Position numbers and translations under genes: made by a program
Shown here: in pieces, positions 45,263 to 55,460 of the stretch
Layout: each line of letters opens with the position of its first letter
Position numbering within the stretch: the first letter of the stretch is position 1
Notes under the pieces: generated by a model
Seen by the model: only the letters and a program-made list of their open reading frames with translations
Database searches by the model: none
Told to the model about the DNA's origin: nothing
Assembly: GCA_001567185.1 (NCBI GenBank)
Contig: LNFR01000064.1
Location: 1-64,000, forward strand
Length of the DNA: 64,000 nt
DNA from: Bacteroidetes bacterium OLB12
Lineage (GTDB): Bacteria > Bacteroidota > Bacteroidia > Cytophagales > Cyclobacteriaceae
Direction: 5' to 3'

Positions 45263-46207
45263 TTGGTGGGTTTAAAAAAACTGTGGCTGGGCCTAATCCT
45301 TGTTTCAGTTTGCTGGGTTCCTTCAAAGAGTCAGCAAACTGATTCATTGCTTATTAACGATCCATATATAGCCGAGCTGGATTCGATGATTGCCCATGGC
45401 GACACAGGGTTTCTTTCATTAATCGATAGCCTCCTTAACATACCTGCCCCAAAACTGAAATCGCAGGTATTGATGCGGTTTGGATACAACACCAACGTGG
45501 TTTCGGCCAGTCGTACCCTCGGGTTTAACCAGTTTGGCGTAGCCCCTGGTATAGCGTACTACCATAAGTCGGGGTTGTATGCCGATTATACCGGTTATTG
45601 GAGCAAAGCATACGACCCATCCTATTACCTTACCATATTATCAGGAGGCTATATAAACAGTCCTACCCGGTGGTGGTCAATATTGGCTGAGTATAACCGG
45701 TATCTATATGCCGGCCTGGGCGAAGACGAATATGTACCTTACAAAAACAGCCTGGGGTTATCCAACTACTTTGATGTAAAACGGGTAACATTTCGCTTAG
45801 ATTATCTGCTTTTTTTTGGAGATAAGTCCGCGCACCGGATTAATCCCTCCGTAATGCTTAACCTGGAAAAAACTAAGCTCGGCAAGATTGACCGCATTGC
45901 CTTTTACCCCACTGCTTCCGTGCTGTTTGGCAGCGAACAAATAACGGAATTGGTTCCCTATGCCCGTACCTACCTGGGTATCATCTTTCGCATAAGAAGA
46001 AACATGCCCCTTTATTATGAGAAAACAACAACTCATTTTGGTGTTCTTAACTACTCTTTTTCAGCACCTGTATCCGTTAGTGTAAAAACCTGGACACTCC
46101 TGCTTAGTTATACCTATAATATTCCGAAAGCACTACCGGGCGAACCTATTTCACTGCAAAGCAGCGGCTATATTTCGGCCAGCGTTTCGAAGCGCCTTGA
46201 GTTTTAA
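45263..46207 (+). CDS. Outer-membrane beta-barrel-like protein of unknown role
   Basis: A 314-residue protein starting at TTG 45263 (GTG 45266 is an alternative), with a signal peptide (LKKLWLGLILVSVCWVPSKS). The mature part alternates polar and hydrophobic residues in many short strands (YADYTGYWSKAYDPSYYLTI, RFGYNTNVVSASRTLGF) and ends in Phe (SASVSKRLEF), as outer-membrane barrels do. It lies 9 nt after the Spy-like gene at the end of the sigma-factor operon, so it is a plausible regulated envelope protein. I recognise no ligand. Confidence 0.65.
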   Translation: MVGLKKLWLGLILVSVCWVPSKSQQTDSLLINDPYIAELDSMIAHGDTGFLSLIDSLLNIPAPKLKSQVLMRFGYNTNVVSASRTLGFNQFGVAPGIAYYHKSGLYADYTGYWSKAYDPSYYLTILSGGYINSPTRWWSILAEYNRYLYAGLGEDEYVPYKNSLGLSNYFDVKRVTFRLDYLLFFGDKSAHRINPSVMLNLEKTKLGKIDRIAFYPTASVLFGSEQITELVPYARTYLGIIFRIRRNMPLYYEKTTTHFGVLNYSFSAPVSVSVKTWTLLLSYTYNIPKALPGEPISLQSSGYISASVSKRLEF

Positions 46208-46224
46208 CTGCTATAAAAGCAGTT
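46206..46224. terminator. Hairpin at the end of the sigma-factor operon
   Basis: AACTGCT-ATAAA-AGCAGTT, a perfect 7-bp stem, begins at the beta-barrel stop codon. A clear U-tract is missing, so termination may be partial. Confidence 0.45.
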
Positions 46225-46273
46225 TGATGGTAAGCTGCCATTTGATATTTTTCGAATCTTAAATCAGATACCT

Positions 46274-48125
46274 ATGAAATTCATTTTCAGTATTCTTCTG
46301 CTCACACCTGTTACTCTGCTGAATGCCCAGGATTTTCGCTGGCAGCAACGGGTTGAGTATGCAATGAATGTACAACTCAATACCCAGAATCATAAACTAA
46401 CTGGCGACCAGAAACTGATTTATTATAACAACTCGCCAGATACGCTTACTAAAGTTTATTATCACCTGTTCTTTAATGCCTTTCAGCCGGGCAGCATGAT
46501 GGATGTTCGCTCAAGAAACATTGCCGACCCCGACCGCAGGGTAACAGACCGAATCTCAAAATTAGCTCCCAACGAAATTGGGTATCAGCATATCCAATCC
46601 TTAAAACAAGATGGCAAGGCTACAACCTATCAGGTAAACGGAACCATCCTGGAAGTAACATTGGCTAAACCCATTCTTCCAAAAACAAAAACAACTTTCG
46701 AAATGACTTTTGAAGCACAGGTGCCGGTGCAAATCCGCAGGTCTGGCCGCGATAACCGCGAAGGCATTGCCTATTCCATGACCCAATGGTACCCTAAACT
46801 TGCTGAATATGATCATCAAGGTTGGCATGCGTATCAATATATAGCGCGCGAGTTTCATGGCGTGTGGGGCGATTTTGATGTAAAAATTACAATCGATCCG
46901 AAGTTTGTAATTGGCGGCACCGGAAAGTTGCAAAACCCGGAAGCCATTGGGCATGGTTATGAAAAACCTGGTTCAGCCGTAAAAACGACCACAAGGAAAT
47001 CTCACATGGCATTTTATAGCCAAAGATGTGATTGATTTTGCCTGGGCCGCTGATCCTGATTACACACACGACCAACAGCAGGTTCCGAACGGTCCTACCC
47101 TGCACTTTTTCTATCAGAAAAATGAACGCACCGCCAACACCTGGAAGAATATGCAACCTATTGCTGTAAAGGTGTTTCAATTTTTAAGCGCAACTTTTGG
47201 CAAGTATCCGTTCGATACCTACTCTATCATTCAGGGTGGTGATGGTGGAATGGAATACCCCATGTGCACTCTCATATTGGGTGAGGGAAGTCAGGCAGGA
47301 TTAAATGGTGTAATGGCACATGAAGTTGCCCACAGTTGGTATCAGATGACGCTGGCATCGAACGAAGCACTCTACGCCTGGATGGACGAAGGCTTTACCG
47401 ATTTTGCAAGTGATGAAGCATTGAATTCCATTACGAATGAACCCAACACACATGCCGGTAGTTATGCGAGTTATTTTAGTTTAGTGAACAGCGGACTTCA
47501 GGAAGTTGCAAGCCAACACGCAGACCATTACAACACCAATCGCGCGTATAGCACCGCTGCGTACAGCATGGGAGCCGTATTTCTGCAACAACTCAAATAT
47601 ATTATTGGCGATGAAGCCTTTTACAAAGGCATGAAGCGCTACTACAATACCTGGAAAATGAAACATCCGGAGCCTAATGATTTTATGCGAATAATGGAAA
47701 AAGTTTCCGGCCAGCAACTGCACTGGTATTACCGCTATTGGATTCAAACCACGAAGCGAATTGATTATGGGGTTGGTTCAGTAACAGAGTTAAATGGAAA
47801 TACGATGGTAGAGCTTCAGCGGGTTGGTGAGTTTCCAATGCCGGTGGACCTGGTGGTAACGTATCAGGATGGAAGCAAAGAATTGTTTTATATTCCCTTA
47901 AATGAACAGTTGGGAACAAAACCTGTGGAAGATAAAACTTTGAAACGCACCGATCTTCCTGCGTGGCCCTGGGTGTACCCCACTTATACAGTTCAGGTTA
48001 ACCGAAAGGTAAGTGAAATTAAGTCGATTGAAATTGATCCAAGTCAGCGCATGGCCGATATTAACCGGAAAAACAATCTGAAAGCAATAGCAGAAGCAAA
48101 GGCCTTCAAAGATCCAACACAGTAA
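46274..48125 (+). CDS. Exported M1 family aminopeptidase (frameshifted)
   Basis: An M1 zinc metallopeptidase in two frames (46274-47035 and 47028-48125). Reducing the A5 run at 46981-46985 to A4 joins them through KRPQGNLTWHFIAKDV and gives a protein of about 617 residues. It starts with a signal peptide (MKFIFSILLLTPVTLLNAQ). The N-terminal beta domain contains VEYAMNVQLNTQNHKLTGDQ; the catalytic domain has HEVAHSWYQ (HEXXH) and the downstream Glu in WMDEGFTDFASDEAL, plus YGMEYPMC-like GGDGGMEYPMC for substrate binding. M1 exported enzymes trim peptides from their N-terminus. The indel is probably an assembly error. Its stop abuts that of the convergent gene at 48126. Confidence 0.87.
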
Positions 48126-49916
48126 TTATTGAATCTTTTTTCCGTATTTATCCACCACAAACAATTTCTGATCTCCGCCTGGCATCAAGAGTTTAATCAT
48201 AATCTCTCCTGTTTCAGCACTGTAGAGAATTTCAGAAGGCTTTTGCTCAAGATTGTAAGGCAGGCTCCAGACTAAGCCGGTTGCTTTACTTATTCTGGCC
48301 AGTGTGGCGGGATAACCATTCTTTGTTGTGGTTTCTGAATACACCAGAGCAAGGTACAAGTCAGGTTGGGGATGTGAGCCTAACCCTTTTAACAAAGGCA
48401 GATACCTTCTTTTGAAATGAGAAGCATCTACCCGAAAGGTAACGGCTACATCGGGCACATGCCGGGGAGTAATGTTGTACAAATAACCTGTAGCCAGTGA
48501 ATCTACATACTTTAGTCCCAGCGTAAACTGATCGGGTACAATGGTTAGCGGTTTAAAGGGGCTGCCTGTTTCTTCCTGAAATAACGGAATGGAGTCGGAC
48601 TTGTGCACCAGCCACTTTAATGCTTTTTCTGTTTGCTCAATTTGTTTTTGTTTAGTTGATCGGTCGCGTTGCGCCAATTCGTGTGTAGATTTAATGTAGT
48701 TTTTTAATACAACATCAGATCCATAGGCTTTGGAAATAAAATGTGCATAATCTTTCTTATCCGTTTCCAAATCACGAGCCATTAACCGGGTTGCGATACT
48801 ATCCAGTTTATCGATGCCTCTTACTTCTTGTATTAAGGCTTCCAGTTGCATTGCCAAACCTGCGGTGTCCCGTACTGGCTTATTCATGATCAAGTCTGAA
48901 CGATACTCAAGCTCGGCCGCTTTCATATTAAAAACTCCGGCCGGAAGCGGGTCTTTATCAAATCGCGTAAGCTGTTTAAATAAAATTTTATCAAGCAATC
49001 TGTTAAGATCATTTTTTACCGAAACGGAGTCCTTCTTTAGCTTTTGCATAAGCTTATTCAACTCAATGTCATAAGCGATCAGATGATCGCGCAATGGCAA
49101 CAATTCGCTCTTATAAGTTTCTGCTGCAGTTTTCGCCCATTTGCCATAATCCCACAAACGCAAATCCTGTTTCAAAAAATCTACTTCAGTAACACCATCT
49201 TCTTTTAAATTTCTTATATCGTTTAAAGTAACAGTCTGATTGTAAGGAACCTTTCCCATCGTTTCCAATACACTGCGGTAGTTTTTGAAGGAAGCCTGAG
49301 AACTGTCATAGATCAGTCCGATTTGTGTTAAATCAGCCGATACCCCATCATCCATTCGCAGATAAAACTCCTTATCGGTTGCAAACTGAGCTTGTATTTT
49401 CTTGAATCTTTCCTGGGCGCTATTGTATTGCCGTTGCGTTGCTCTGAAATACTCGTTCAGTTTTATTACCTTCTCTTTCCGGTCTTTCAGATTTTTAAGA
49501 CGGGTTTCAATATCCAGGGTAACATCCGATAACTTAATAGCAAACTCTGCCGTACGCACATCCCTTTGTAAATACATCTGGTAGTTCTGGTCATTCCGTT
49601 TCAACTCCCGCTCGGTAACAAGCGGAGCCGTTTTTTCTAAAAAGAAAATGGCTGAGTCAATATTTGAAATTAAAACATCGGATTGCTTCAGAATATCAAT
49701 ACGTTGCGCTTTATCCTGATAGATAATGCCCATATACAGGTAAGCACTTACATTGTCGGTATTTTCCTTCAGGTATCGCTTTAGGTATGGTTCTGCTAAC
49801 TCATAGTTTCGTGCGTTAAGCAACTCAATCAGATCTTTGTATTTTACCTTTTGACCCCAGGTGGTGCCAGCAAGCAGAATAAGTACAAAACAAAAAAGGA
49901 ACTTTCGGGTTTGCAT
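48126..49916 (-). CDS. Large exported coiled-coil protein of unknown function
   Basis: I do not recognise this 596-residue protein. It has a signal peptide (MQTRKFLFCFVLILLAGTTWG), a short TPR-like region (YLKRYLKENTDNVSAYLYMG), and a long helical, Lys/Glu/Gln-rich core (residues about 85-420) that looks like coiled coil. The last 150 residues are beta-rich and repeat-like (DLYLALVYSETTTKNGYPAT and EILYSAETGEIMIKLL), as in proteins that track a quantity or bind a surface. It is transcribed alone, divergent from the TlpA-like gene at 50037. Likely periplasmic or outer-membrane attached. Confidence 0.6.
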   Translation of the reverse strand: MQTRKFLFCFVLILLAGTTWGQKVKYKDLIELLNARNYELAEPYLKRYLKENTDNVSAYLYMGIIYQDKAQRIDILKQSDVLISNIDSAIFFLEKTAPLVTERELKRNDQNYQMYLQRDVRTAEFAIKLSDVTLDIETRLKNLKDRKEKVIKLNEYFRATQRQYNSAQERFKKIQAQFATDKEFYLRMDDGVSADLTQIGLIYDSSQASFKNYRSVLETMGKVPYNQTVTLNDIRNLKEDGVTEVDFLKQDLRLWDYGKWAKTAAETYKSELLPLRDHLIAYDIELNKLMQKLKKDSVSVKNDLNRLLDKILFKQLTRFDKDPLPAGVFNMKAAELEYRSDLIMNKPVRDTAGLAMQLEALIQEVRGIDKLDSIATRLMARDLETDKKDYAHFISKAYGSDVVLKNYIKSTHELAQRDRSTKQKQIEQTEKALKWLVHKSDSIPLFQEETGSPFKPLTIVPDQFTLGLKYVDSLATGYLYNITPRHVPDVAVTFRVDASHFKRRYLPLLKGLGSHPQPDLYLALVYSETTTKNGYPATLARISKATGLVWSLPYNLEQKPSEILYSAETGEIMIKLLMPGGDQKLFVVDKYGKKIQ

Positions 49917-50036
49917 TTTAATCTTTAAAAAATTATTCGAAGTTATTAATTTTAAACAGATTTGATGTGTCTGATTTCAATAACCAGGCCAGAATTTGTT
50001 GGCAGGCCGATCAAATCATAAATTAACCGAAAAACA

Positions 50037-50621
50037 ATGAAACATGTGATAGCATTTTTAAAACCGGCTATAACAGCCATACTCTTAATAGCTGTTTTAC
50101 AGGCAACCGGTTTAATGAGTAGTGTTTCTGCCTATACACAAATGGCTGCCATGGAGGTTGGTCTTTTCAAAGCTACACCCAATGAAGTTACAGATGCTCA
50201 GGACTTTGATTACAATTTCTCAATCAAAGACATGAGCGGGAAAAAAATCTCATTCCAGGATTTTAAAGGCAAAGTAATTTTTCTGAATATGTGGGCTACC
50301 TGGTGCGGGCCTTGCCGGGCAGAAATGCCCGGAATTCAGAGTTTGTATGATAAAGTAAAATCCGATAGTGTGGCGTTTGTTATGCTTTCGTGGGATCAGG
50401 ATAAGGATAAACCTAAAATTGAAAAGTATATTGACAAAAATAACTTTACATTTCCTGTGTATCAACCCGCGGGTTACCTCCCCGATCATTTACAGGTACC
50501 AAACATTCCCACAACATTTATCATATCAAAAGCCGGCAAGGTTATTCAAAAAGAAGTTGGAACCCGCAACTATGACACAAAGCGGATGATCCAATACCTG
50601 AAGGCCGAAGCCGCTAAATAA
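50037..50621 (+). CDS. TlpA-like exported thiol-disulfide oxidoreductase
   Basis: A 194-residue protein with an N-terminal signal or anchor helix (residues 12-33) and a thioredoxin fold of the TlpA/ResA type. The active site is MWATWCGPCRAEMPGIQ, and the cis-Pro loop is VPNIPTTFII. Such proteins keep periplasmic cysteines reduced, for example in cytochrome c maturation. It ends 6 nt before an SDR gene of the fucose operon, so it may share that transcript, although a role in fucose use is not evident. Confidence 0.88.
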   Translation: MKHVIAFLKPAITAILLIAVLQATGLMSSVSAYTQMAAMEVGLFKATPNEVTDAQDFDYNFSIKDMSGKKISFQDFKGKVIFLNMWATWCGPCRAEMPGIQSLYDKVKSDSVAFVMLSWDQDKDKPKIEKYIDKNNFTFPVYQPAGYLPDHLQVPNIPTTFIISKAGKVIQKEVGTRNYDTKRMIQYLKAEAAK

Positions 50622-50627
50622 TATTTC

Positions 50628-51407
50628 ATGCCATTTAACCTTACAGATAAAGTAGCTTTGATTACCGGTGCCGGAAGTGGTATTGGCCGCGCCATTGCAA
50701 CCACACTGGCCGCACAGGGAGCGCATGTGCAATTGCTTGATCTTAATGAAGCCGCCATCACTGCACTGGCCGCGGAGATAAATTCACAAAACCAGAAAGC
50801 AACCGCGCATGTCTGCAACGTTACCGCTCAGGCTGAAGTAAACACCCTTATACAGAAAATTGTAAAAACAAATTTACGGATCGACATCCTTGTAAACAGT
50901 GCCGGCATTGCCCACATTGGTAGATTGGAAAATACCTCCGAAGCCGACCTGGATAAATTATTTCAGGTAAACGTAAAAGGAGTTTATAATACGATGCAGG
51001 CCGTAATTACTGTTATGAAAGAACAAAAGCAAGGTGTTATTATTAACCTGGCATCTGTAGCGGCCTTTACAGGATTGAGCGATCGCTTTGCCTATTCCAT
51101 GACCAAAGGAGCTGTTGTTTCCATGAGTTTATCCGTAGCAAAAGATTATGTGCAATACGGCATACGCTGCAACAGTATTTCACCCGGCCGGGTACATACT
51201 CCCTTTGTAGATGGTTTTCTGAAAGCAAATTATCCGGGAAAAGAAAAGGAAATGTTTGAGAAACTTTCCAAAACACAACCCATTGGCCGTATGGCTACCC
51301 CCGGTGAGGTGGCTAATCTTGCATTGTATTTATGTTCGGATGAAGCATCCTTTATTACAGGTACCGATTATCCAATTGATGGCGGATTTTTAAAACTTAA
51401 CACATAA
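50628..51407 (+). CDS. SDR oxidoreductase, probable 2-keto-3-deoxy-L-fuconate dehydrogenase
   Basis: A 259-residue classical short-chain dehydrogenase with the NAD loop TGAGSGIGRAIAT, the NSAG motif (VNSAGIAHIG) and the catalytic YSMTK. It is followed 3 nt on by an FAH-type 2,4-diketo-3-deoxy-L-fuconate hydrolase gene and then by a lactonase, a second SDR, a permease and a mutarotase of the fucose type. In the oxidative fucose route the substrate of that hydrolase is made by an SDR acting on 2-keto-3-deoxy-L-fuconate, so this gene is the best candidate. The assignment comes from context, since SDR sequence does not fix substrate. Confidence 0.72.
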   Translation: MPFNLTDKVALITGAGSGIGRAIATTLAAQGAHVQLLDLNEAAITALAAEINSQNQKATAHVCNVTAQAEVNTLIQKIVKTNLRIDILVNSAGIAHIGRLENTSEADLDKLFQVNVKGVYNTMQAVITVMKEQKQGVIINLASVAAFTGLSDRFAYSMTKGAVVSMSLSVAKDYVQYGIRCNSISPGRVHTPFVDGFLKANYPGKEKEMFEKLSKTQPIGRMATPGEVANLALYLCSDEASFITGTDYPIDGGFLKLNT

Positions 51408-51410
51408 AAA

Positions 51411-52261
51411 ATGAAATTGTTTCGATTTGGCGCGCCCGGAAAAGAAAAACCCGGAGCATTAGTAAATGGCAAAATGGTAGATGTTTCTGGTTTTGGTGAA
51501 GACTATGGAGAAACCTTTTTGGAAACAGATGGATTAGCACGGCTTGAGAAGTGGATTAAAAACAATCTAAACTCGTTGCAAGAAATAAGTGCCGGTACCC
51601 GTATTGGCCCCTGTTTACAGCGGCCTTCCAAAATGATTTGCATAGGACTAAACTACACCAAGCATGCTTTCGAAACAAAGATGCCCTTACCTACCGAGCC
51701 GATAATTTTTTTCAAATCAACCACCGCCATAACAGGCCCCAATGACGGGGTGCTGATTCCGCGTAATAGTACCAAAACAGATTATGAGATTGAACTTGCA
51801 TTTGTGATTGGAAAACGGGCCACCTATGTAGAAGAAAAAGATGCGATGGATTATGTAGCCGGATATTGTCTGCACAATGATTACAGCGAACGTGCCTTTC
51901 AATTAGAACGCAATGGCCAATGGACAAAAGGAAAAGGCTGCGATACGTTTGCTCCGATCGGACCTTACCTGGTAACCAAAGATGAAGTGGCCGACTTCAA
52001 CAACCTGCACATGTGGCTGAAGGTAAACGGCAAGATGATGCAGGACAACAATACCGATGACATGATTTTCGAAATTCCATTCCTGGTAAGTTATATCAGC
52101 CAGTTTATGACTTTACTGCCGGGCGATGTAATTTCAACCGGAACACCATCGGGTGTTGGCCATGCCTTTAACCCACCCGTGTACCTGAAACCTGGTGATG
52201 TTGTGGAATTGGGTAATTGAAGGATTAGGCGAGGCAGCGGCAGGTGGTAAGCGGTCAATAG
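51411..52261 (+). CDS. FAH-family hydrolase, probable 2,4-diketo-3-deoxy-L-fuconate hydrolase (two indels at 3' end)
   Basis: An FAH-fold enzyme of about 283 residues. Key segments are MICIGLNYTKHAFETKMPLP, the metal-ligand region DYEIELAFVIG, the substrate loop NDYSERAFQLERNGQWTKGK and LLPGDVISTGTPSGVGHAF. The continuous frame stops at 52220, but removing one A at 52215-52216 and one G at 52233-52234 restores the conserved end ELGIEGLGEQRQVVSGQ with a stop at 52259-52261. It would cut diketo-deoxy-fuconate to pyruvate and lactate or similar products. It lies between the SDR and lactonase genes in the fucose operon. Two indels within 20 nt point to local sequence error. Confidence 0.78.
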
Positions 52262-52266
52262 GCAGC

Positions 52267-53089
52267 ATGCGCATTCGATTCGCATCAGCATTTCTGGATT
52301 TACAATCGCGCACGCGATGGCTGGATTACCGATGCGATGCAGGTGCTTCAGCGCGATTTTTTACCTGCCAATCTCAAGCCTCTTTTACAGGAACATGCCA
52401 TAGAGGGGTGTGTAGCCGTACAGGCCGATCCATCAGAAGCAGAAACTGAATTCCTGATTTCGCAGGCTAACGAATTTGAGTTTATTAAAGGAGTTGTAGG
52501 CTGGGTAAATCTAACGGATCCACACCTGGAAGCCCGGTTAGCCCATTACAAATCTTACCCGGTTGTAAAAGGGTTTCGGCATATCGTGCAGGCTGAGCCT
52601 GACGGGTATATGGTAAATCCCCGTTTTATTCAGGGAATAAAACACGTAAACAAGTTTGGCCTTACATATGATATCCTCATTAAAGAACATCAGCTAAAAG
52701 AAACACTTGAATTTATAAAACAACTACCCCCGCAAAAGTTGGTAATCGATCATATCGCTAAACCTGTTATTGGCAACACGCTTTCGCAATGGAAAAAATA
52801 CATTACCGCCATTGCCCAGCATGAGCATGTTTACTGTAAGCTATCAGGCATGGTAACAGAAGCCAACTGGCATAGCTGGAGACCGGAGAATTTTACACCC
52901 TATCTTGATATAGTGCTGAATGCATTCGGCAGCAACCGCGTAATGTATGGCTCGGATTGGCCCGTATGTTTATTGGCTGCGCAGTACGCACAACAACTCA
53001 AAATAGTGGAGGATTATATCCAATCATTTTCTGATTCAGAAAAACAGGCCATCATGGGAGAAAATGCCATAAGATTTTACAATCTTTAG
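52267..53089 (+). CDS. Amidohydrolase-type L-fuconolactonase (frameshifted near start)
   Basis: A COG3618-type lactonase of about 274 residues. The open frame begins at 52337 without the metal motif; the true start is ATG 52267. Dropping one T at 52274-52275 gives MRIDSHQHFWIYNRARDGWI, which supplies the HxH metal ligands. Other conserved parts are VKGFRHIVQAEPDGY, VIDHIAKPVIG, VYCKLSGMVTEANW and YGSDWPVCLL with the catalytic Asp. It should open L-fucono-lactone made by the downstream SDR. It follows the FAH gene by 5 nt and precedes the SDR by 2 nt. The related rhamnonolactonase is a second option, but the permease and mutarotase context fits fucose. Confidence 0.8.
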
Positions 53090-53091
53090 GC

Positions 53092-53861
<770 letters not shown>

Positions 53862-53873
53862 ACTTTTGTATTC

Positions 53874-55112
53874 ATGCCCGCTACCCCGCACCACCCGCCC
53901 GCACATACAGATAAGAACTATTTGGTGCCCCTTTTACTGGTAACAAGCTTGTTCTTTTTATGGGGCCTGGCAAACATCCTTAACTCCGCACTTATTGCAC
54001 ACTTTCAACCTGTGTTTGAAATAAAACGGGCGCAGGCACTCCTGGTTGAAACCGCTTTCTACTTTGGCTATTTCACCATTGCCATTCCGGCCGGTTTATT
54101 CATAGAAAAGCATAGTTATAAAAAAGGAATCCTTTTGGGATTACTCCTATATGCCGTAGGCGCGTTACTCTTTATTCCTGCAGCCAACACCTTAACGTTT
54201 GGTTTTTTCCTGGTAGCACTTTATATCATTGCCAGTGGGCTTGCCTTTCTGGAAACGGCCGCCAACCCGTATGTAACTATTCTGGGTAAACCCGAAACAT
54301 CCGTGACGCGGTTAAACTTCTCGCAGTCATTTAACGGAGTAGCCCTGGTAGTTGGCCCGTGGATAGCCGGTCAGTTTATATTTGCCGGCAATGAAGACCT
54401 TACCACGCCCGAAGCAAAACAACAGGCAGCAGAGGCTGTTATCTTACCTTACACCTTAATTGCCGGAGTGGTGTTGCTGGTAGCGTTTTTGTTTTTCCTG
54501 GTTAAAATGCCGGAACCACAAAAGGCATCCAAACTTAAATTGGACATTGGCATTTTTAAGAACAAGCACCTGAGTTGGGCCGTAGTTACACAGTTTTTTT
54601 ATGTGGGTGCACAGGCGGGCATCTGGGGTATAACCCTAAATTATATTACAGAACTTTTGCCTGGTGTTAGCAACGAAGTTGCTTCTAAAAACTTTATGAT
54701 CATCGGCACATCTCTTTTTGTGATTGGGAGATTTGCAGGAACCTGGTTGATGACAATAGTAAAAGATCATATATTATTAACCTACTACGCATTGGCAGCC
54801 GCATTGCTTTGCCTGGTTGGCGTGTTTGCCGGAGGGAAACTTGCCGTATATGCAATACTGGGCACCAACTTCTTTATGTCTATTATGTTTCCAACAATCT
54901 TTGCCCTGGGGGTAAAAGACCTGGGCGAACAGACAAAGCTGGGATCTTCGTTTATTATTATGGCAATTGTGGGCGGGGCAATTATACCTCCGGTAATGGG
55001 CCTGATTGCCGACCAAACCCACAACATCCGGCTCGCATTTATACTTCCCTTGCTTTGTTTCCTGGTTGTTACGTACTATGGATTAGCAGGACACAAAGTT
55101 AAATCTGTATGA
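53874..55112 (+). CDS. fucP: FucP-like sugar:proton symporter (MFS)
   Basis: A 412-residue MFS transporter related to the L-fucose permease FucP. Similar segments are SLFFLWGLANILNSALI in helix 1, ETAFYFGYFTIAIPAGLFIEK, LAFLETAANPYVTILG with the conserved Glu (Glu135 in E. coli FucP) and FFMSIMFPTIFALGVKDLG. At the position of Asp46 of E. coli FucP, which matters for proton coupling, this protein has Ser (NLND in E. coli, ILNS here). It may therefore couple differently or carry a different sugar. About 12 helices, inner membrane. It overlaps the mutarotase gene by 4 nt (ATGA). Confidence 0.87.
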   Translation: MPATPHHPPAHTDKNYLVPLLLVTSLFFLWGLANILNSALIAHFQPVFEIKRAQALLVETAFYFGYFTIAIPAGLFIEKHSYKKGILLGLLLYAVGALLFIPAANTLTFGFFLVALYIIASGLAFLETAANPYVTILGKPETSVTRLNFSQSFNGVALVVGPWIAGQFIFAGNEDLTTPEAKQQAAEAVILPYTLIAGVVLLVAFLFFLVKMPEPQKASKLKLDIGIFKNKHLSWAVVTQFFYVGAQAGIWGITLNYITELLPGVSNEVASKNFMIIGTSLFVIGRFAGTWLMTIVKDHILLTYYALAAALLCLVGVFAGGKLAVYAILGTNFFMSIMFPTIFALGVKDLGEQTKLGSSFIIMAIVGGAIIPPVMGLIADQTHNIRLAFILPLLCFLVVTYYGLAGHKVKSV

Positions 55113-55438
55113 AACGCTACTGTCTGGCCCTGGATCTTAAGAACGATGCAGCCTTAATTGCCGAATACGAAAACTATCACAAAAAAATCTGGCCCGAGAT
55201 TGAAGCCAGCATAAAAGACTCCGGCATTCTTACCATGCAAATTTACCGCACCGGAAACAGGTTATTTATGATTATGGAAACCACCGATTCATTCACGTTC
55301 GAAGCGAAATCAAGGGCCGATGCGGGCAATCCCAAAGTACAGGAATGGGAAAATCTAATGTGGAAATACCAGCAAGCATTGCCTGGCTCGCTTCCTGGCG
55401 AAAAATGGAAATTGATGGATAAGATTTTTGAGTTGTAA
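55109..55438 (+). CDS. L-fucose/L-rhamnose mutarotase (RhaM-like)
   Basis: A 109-residue protein of the L-rhamnose mutarotase family (DUF718), which interconverts sugar anomers. Characteristic parts are RYCLALDLKNDAALIAEYEN, YHKKIWPEIEASIKDSGI and WENLMWKYQQALPGSLPG, with His22-like and Tyr residues in the active site. It is coupled to the permease gene by an ATGA overlap and probably supplies the right anomer to the dehydrogenase. The name FucU is used for a different fold; this is the RhaM type. Confidence 0.85.
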   Translation: MKRYCLALDLKNDAALIAEYENYHKKIWPEIEASIKDSGILTMQIYRTGNRLFMIMETTDSFTFEAKSRADAGNPKVQEWENLMWKYQQALPGSLPGEKWKLMDKIFEL

Positions 55439-55460
55439 CTTGCACCCTGCCAAAGCTCCA

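Noticed and set aside
52195..52449. 84-residue ORF between the FAH and lactonase genes
   Set aside because: It arises from the frame breaks of the two real genes and mixes their frames.
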